Assembly (NCBI GenBank): GCA_023458755.1 | Contig: JAEWYE010000052.1 | Coordinates: 1-7,889, forward strand | Reading direction: 5' to 3' | Length of the DNA: 7,889 nucleotides | Source: Bacillota bacterium | Lineage (GTDB): Bacteria; Bacillota; Clostridia; Oscillospirales; Acutalibacteraceae | In this document: positions 6,824 through 7,889 of the stretch, piece by piece | Layout: every line of letters begins with the position of its first letter | How positions within the stretch are numbered: the stretch's first letter is position 1 | Program-made: the position numbers and the translations under genes | Notes under the pieces: generated by a model | The model's database searches: none | What the model was told of the DNA's origin: nothing | What the model saw: the letters and a program-made list of their open reading frames with translations, nothing else

Positions 6824-7597
6824 TTACTTTGCCCGAATTCCGCCGCGCTGACGCGCGACCTCATAGCAAAGGATTCCGCAGGCTACCGAAGCGTTCAATG
6901 AGTTTATTCTGCCCTTCATCGGCAGGGATATCACAAAATCGGATTTTTCTTTTACCAGACGGCTTACGCCAAAGCCCTCGGAGCCAATGACGATTGCGGT
7001 CGGGCCCTTGTAATCGACGGTGCACCAATCCTGCCCGTCCATATCGGCGGCATAAATCCAAACTCCGCGCTCCTTGAGTTCCTCGATTGCAGCGGTAATA
7101 TTGGTGACACGTGCGACCGGTACATATTCCACCGCACCGGCGGATGCCTTGCCGACCGCGTAAGTCAGACCGACCGAACGCCTGCGCGGCACAATAACCC
7201 CGTGCGCGCCGGAACATTCCGCGGTGCGCAGAATGGCGCCCAAATTGTGCGGATCTTCCAGTTCATCGGCAATCAGGATAAACGGCTGCTCGTTTCTCTC
7301 TTCTGCCAAATTGATAATATCTTCAATCGTAGAGTATTCTTTTACCGCAGCGACCGCAACCACGCCCTGATGGTTGGCGTTACCGCACATAAAGTCTAGC
7401 TTTTTGCTGTCCGCCTCTTTAATAGCAATCCCCTTTTCTTTTGCTTTGGCAATCAGCGCAGAAATCGCTCCGGTGCGGTTGCCTCTGGCAACGTAAATAC
7501 TGTCTATGGTTCTGCCGGAACGCAGAGCCTCATTTACCGAATTTCTTCCCGCAATAATATCATCCCCACGCTCGCGCTGTGACTGTTTCTCATCCAT
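6824..7597 (-). CDS. rlmB: 23S rRNA (guanosine-2'-O)-methyltransferase RlmB, TrmH/SpoU family
   Basis: This 257-residue enzyme of the SPOUT class uses S-adenosylmethionine to methylate a guanosine ribose in 23S rRNA (G2251 in E. coli numbering). An N-terminal L30e-like substrate-binding domain begins with IAGRNSVNEAL (15-25) and contains NHQGVVA (75-81). The catalytic domain carries the three SpoU motifs: DPHNLGAILRTAE (115-127, with N118 and R124), IVIGSEGFGVSRL (202-214, with E207) and INSLNASVACGILCYE (231-246), which forms the trefoil knot that binds the cofactor. Length and all key residues are normal. AGAGGAG at 7608-7614, 10 nt before the ATG, is a strong ribosome binding site. In many Firmicutes rlmB follows cysS and mrnC. 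Here the upstream flank instead holds about 200 nt of non-coding DNA and the start of another element, suggesting a rearrangement. The sister family member TrmH is less likely given the L30e-type N-terminus. Confidence 0.92.
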   Translation of the reverse strand: MDEKQSQRERGDDIIAGRNSVNEALRSGRTIDSIYVARGNRTGAISALIAKAKEKGIAIKEADSKKLDFMCGNANHQGVVAVAAVKEYSTIEDIINLAEERNEQPFILIADELEDPHNLGAILRTAECSGAHGVIVPRRRSVGLTYAVGKASAGAVEYVPVARVTNITAAIEELKERGVWIYAADMDGQDWCTVDYKGPTAIVIGSEGFGVSRLVKEKSDFVISLPMKGRINSLNASVACGILCYEVARQRGGIRAK

Positions 7598-7703
7598 TTA
7601 TCAAAAGCTCCTCTGATTTTCTACATTTGCAGGCAATTCAAGCAGTTTTTCTGTGAAACCGCTAAAAAGTGCCAAAATAACATACTTTTCATTATACTTT
7701 TTC

Positions 7704-7712
7704 ATTATAACA
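7704..7712 (-). promoter_or_regulatory. Extended -10 promoter of rlmB
   Basis: The minus strand reads TGTTATAAT, a perfect TATAAT (7709-7704) with the TGn extension. A second TATAAT lies 13 nt further on at 7696-7691. Neither has a good TTGACA at 16-18 nt, but an extended -10 needs none. Transcription from the first would start near 7697, leaving a leader of about 100 nt before the rlmB ATG. It could also drive the downstream 1168-residue gene, since no terminator is visible between the two. Confidence 0.5.
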
Positions 7713-7804
7713 CAAGTTGGCATAAATGGAATAGAGAATGGATGAGATATTTAAAAGAAATGATGTAGGATTACAATTGATGCGTTACAATAAGTGAAAA
7801 AAAG

Positions 7805-7879
7805 ATAGCGAATAGGAAAAGTCTGTGTTACAGTTAAGTTACCACACAAAACGGCACAGAAAGGAATCCTATTCGCTAT
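7805..7879. repeat. 13-bp perfect inverted repeat enclosing a leader and a start codon
   Basis: ATAGCGAATAGGA (7805-7817) and its exact reverse complement (7867-7879) are separated by 49 nt. Within the loop TCTGTG (7822-7827) and CACAGA (7855-7860) are also complementary, so a transcript could fold into a stacked two-part hairpin. The right arm covers the AT of the ATG at 7878-7880, and the purine-rich AAGGAA (7861-7866) falls in the internal bulge. It may be a fold-back structure limiting translation of a transposase, or a protein binding site near an element end. Confidence 0.6.
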
Positions 7880-7889
7880 GAACACAATA
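7878..7889 (+). CDS. Possible start of a plus-strand gene, cut by the window edge
   Basis: ATG at 7878-7880 begins an open frame reading MNTI before the window ends. AGAAAGGA ends 12 nt upstream and could serve as the ribosome binding site. Four codons say nothing about function. The hairpin over the start codon and the A+T-rich flank are compatible with the 5' end of an insertion-sequence transposase gene, but this is inference from context only. Confidence 0.3.

Noticed and set aside
6793..6826. Small inverted repeats between rlmB and the 1168-residue gene (GTAAT/ATTAC and CTTCG/CGAAG)
   Set aside because: The arms are five bases long and no U run follows on the minus strand, so this is not a convincing terminator. 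The two genes could be co-transcribed.
7641..7663. Eight-pair hairpin with one G-U in the rlmB leader
   Set aside because: No U run, no alternative pairing partner found and no match to a riboswitch I know. Likely incidental.
7777..7806. TTGATG with a weak AAAGAT 18 nt away as a plus-strand promoter for the right-edge frame
   Set aside because: The -10 matches only three of six positions. Too weak to call.
7825..7833. TGTTACA near the right edge, matching in reverse the TGTAACA at 102-108, as possible terminal repeats of one element
   Set aside because: A seven-base match whose left copy sits inside the transposase coding sequence. Flanking bases do not match, so chance is sufficient.

Overview
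The window looks like chromosomal DNA from a low-to-mid GC Firmicute, most likely a clostridium of the Oscillospiraceae/Ruminococcaceae type. The basis is the style of the EF-G paralogue, the YczE-like membrane protein, the strong AGGAG-type ribosome binding sites and the A+T-rich gaps between genes. This placement is inference; no rRNA or other marker is present.

Layout: four complete genes all lie on the minus strand, so transcription runs from right to left. In that order they are rlmB (7597-6824), a 1168-residue membrane protein (6752-3246), a YczE-type membrane protein (3143-2502) and an EF-G-like translational GTPase (2208-136). The signals suggest at least two or three transcription units. 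An extended -10 promoter lies before rlmB. A long perfect hairpin lies just after the 1168-residue gene. A convincing intrinsic terminator lies after the YczE gene, and a -35/-10 pair with a 17-nt spacer lies before the EF-G-like gene. Both window edges show plus-strand sequence that looks like mobile-element material. The left edge has the last 38 codons of an integrase-type transposase, ending 18 nt from the stop codon of the EF-G-like gene. The right edge has a start codon buried in a 13-bp inverted repeat.

The centrepiece is the 1168-residue protein. Its C-terminal half keeps the 4+2+2 membrane-helix layout of a heavy-metal (P1B) P-type ATPase, the position of the phosphorylated aspartate and a GRxxLVGN-like nucleotide-domain motif. 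Nearly every catalytic signature (TGE, CPx, DKTGT, HP, TGD, GDGxND) is altered or missing. In front of this sits a roughly 600-residue proline- and charge-rich tail that looks disordered. I read it as a pseudo-P-type ATPase, probably a scaffold, sensor or regulator rather than a pump.

The EF-G-like protein is also divergent in its GTPase motifs: the catalytic His of DxPGH is Leu and NKxD is degenerate. The domain IV and V signatures are intact. Two large proteins with eroded nucleotide-handling motifs in one short window is notable, but no functional link between the genes can be read from the sequence.
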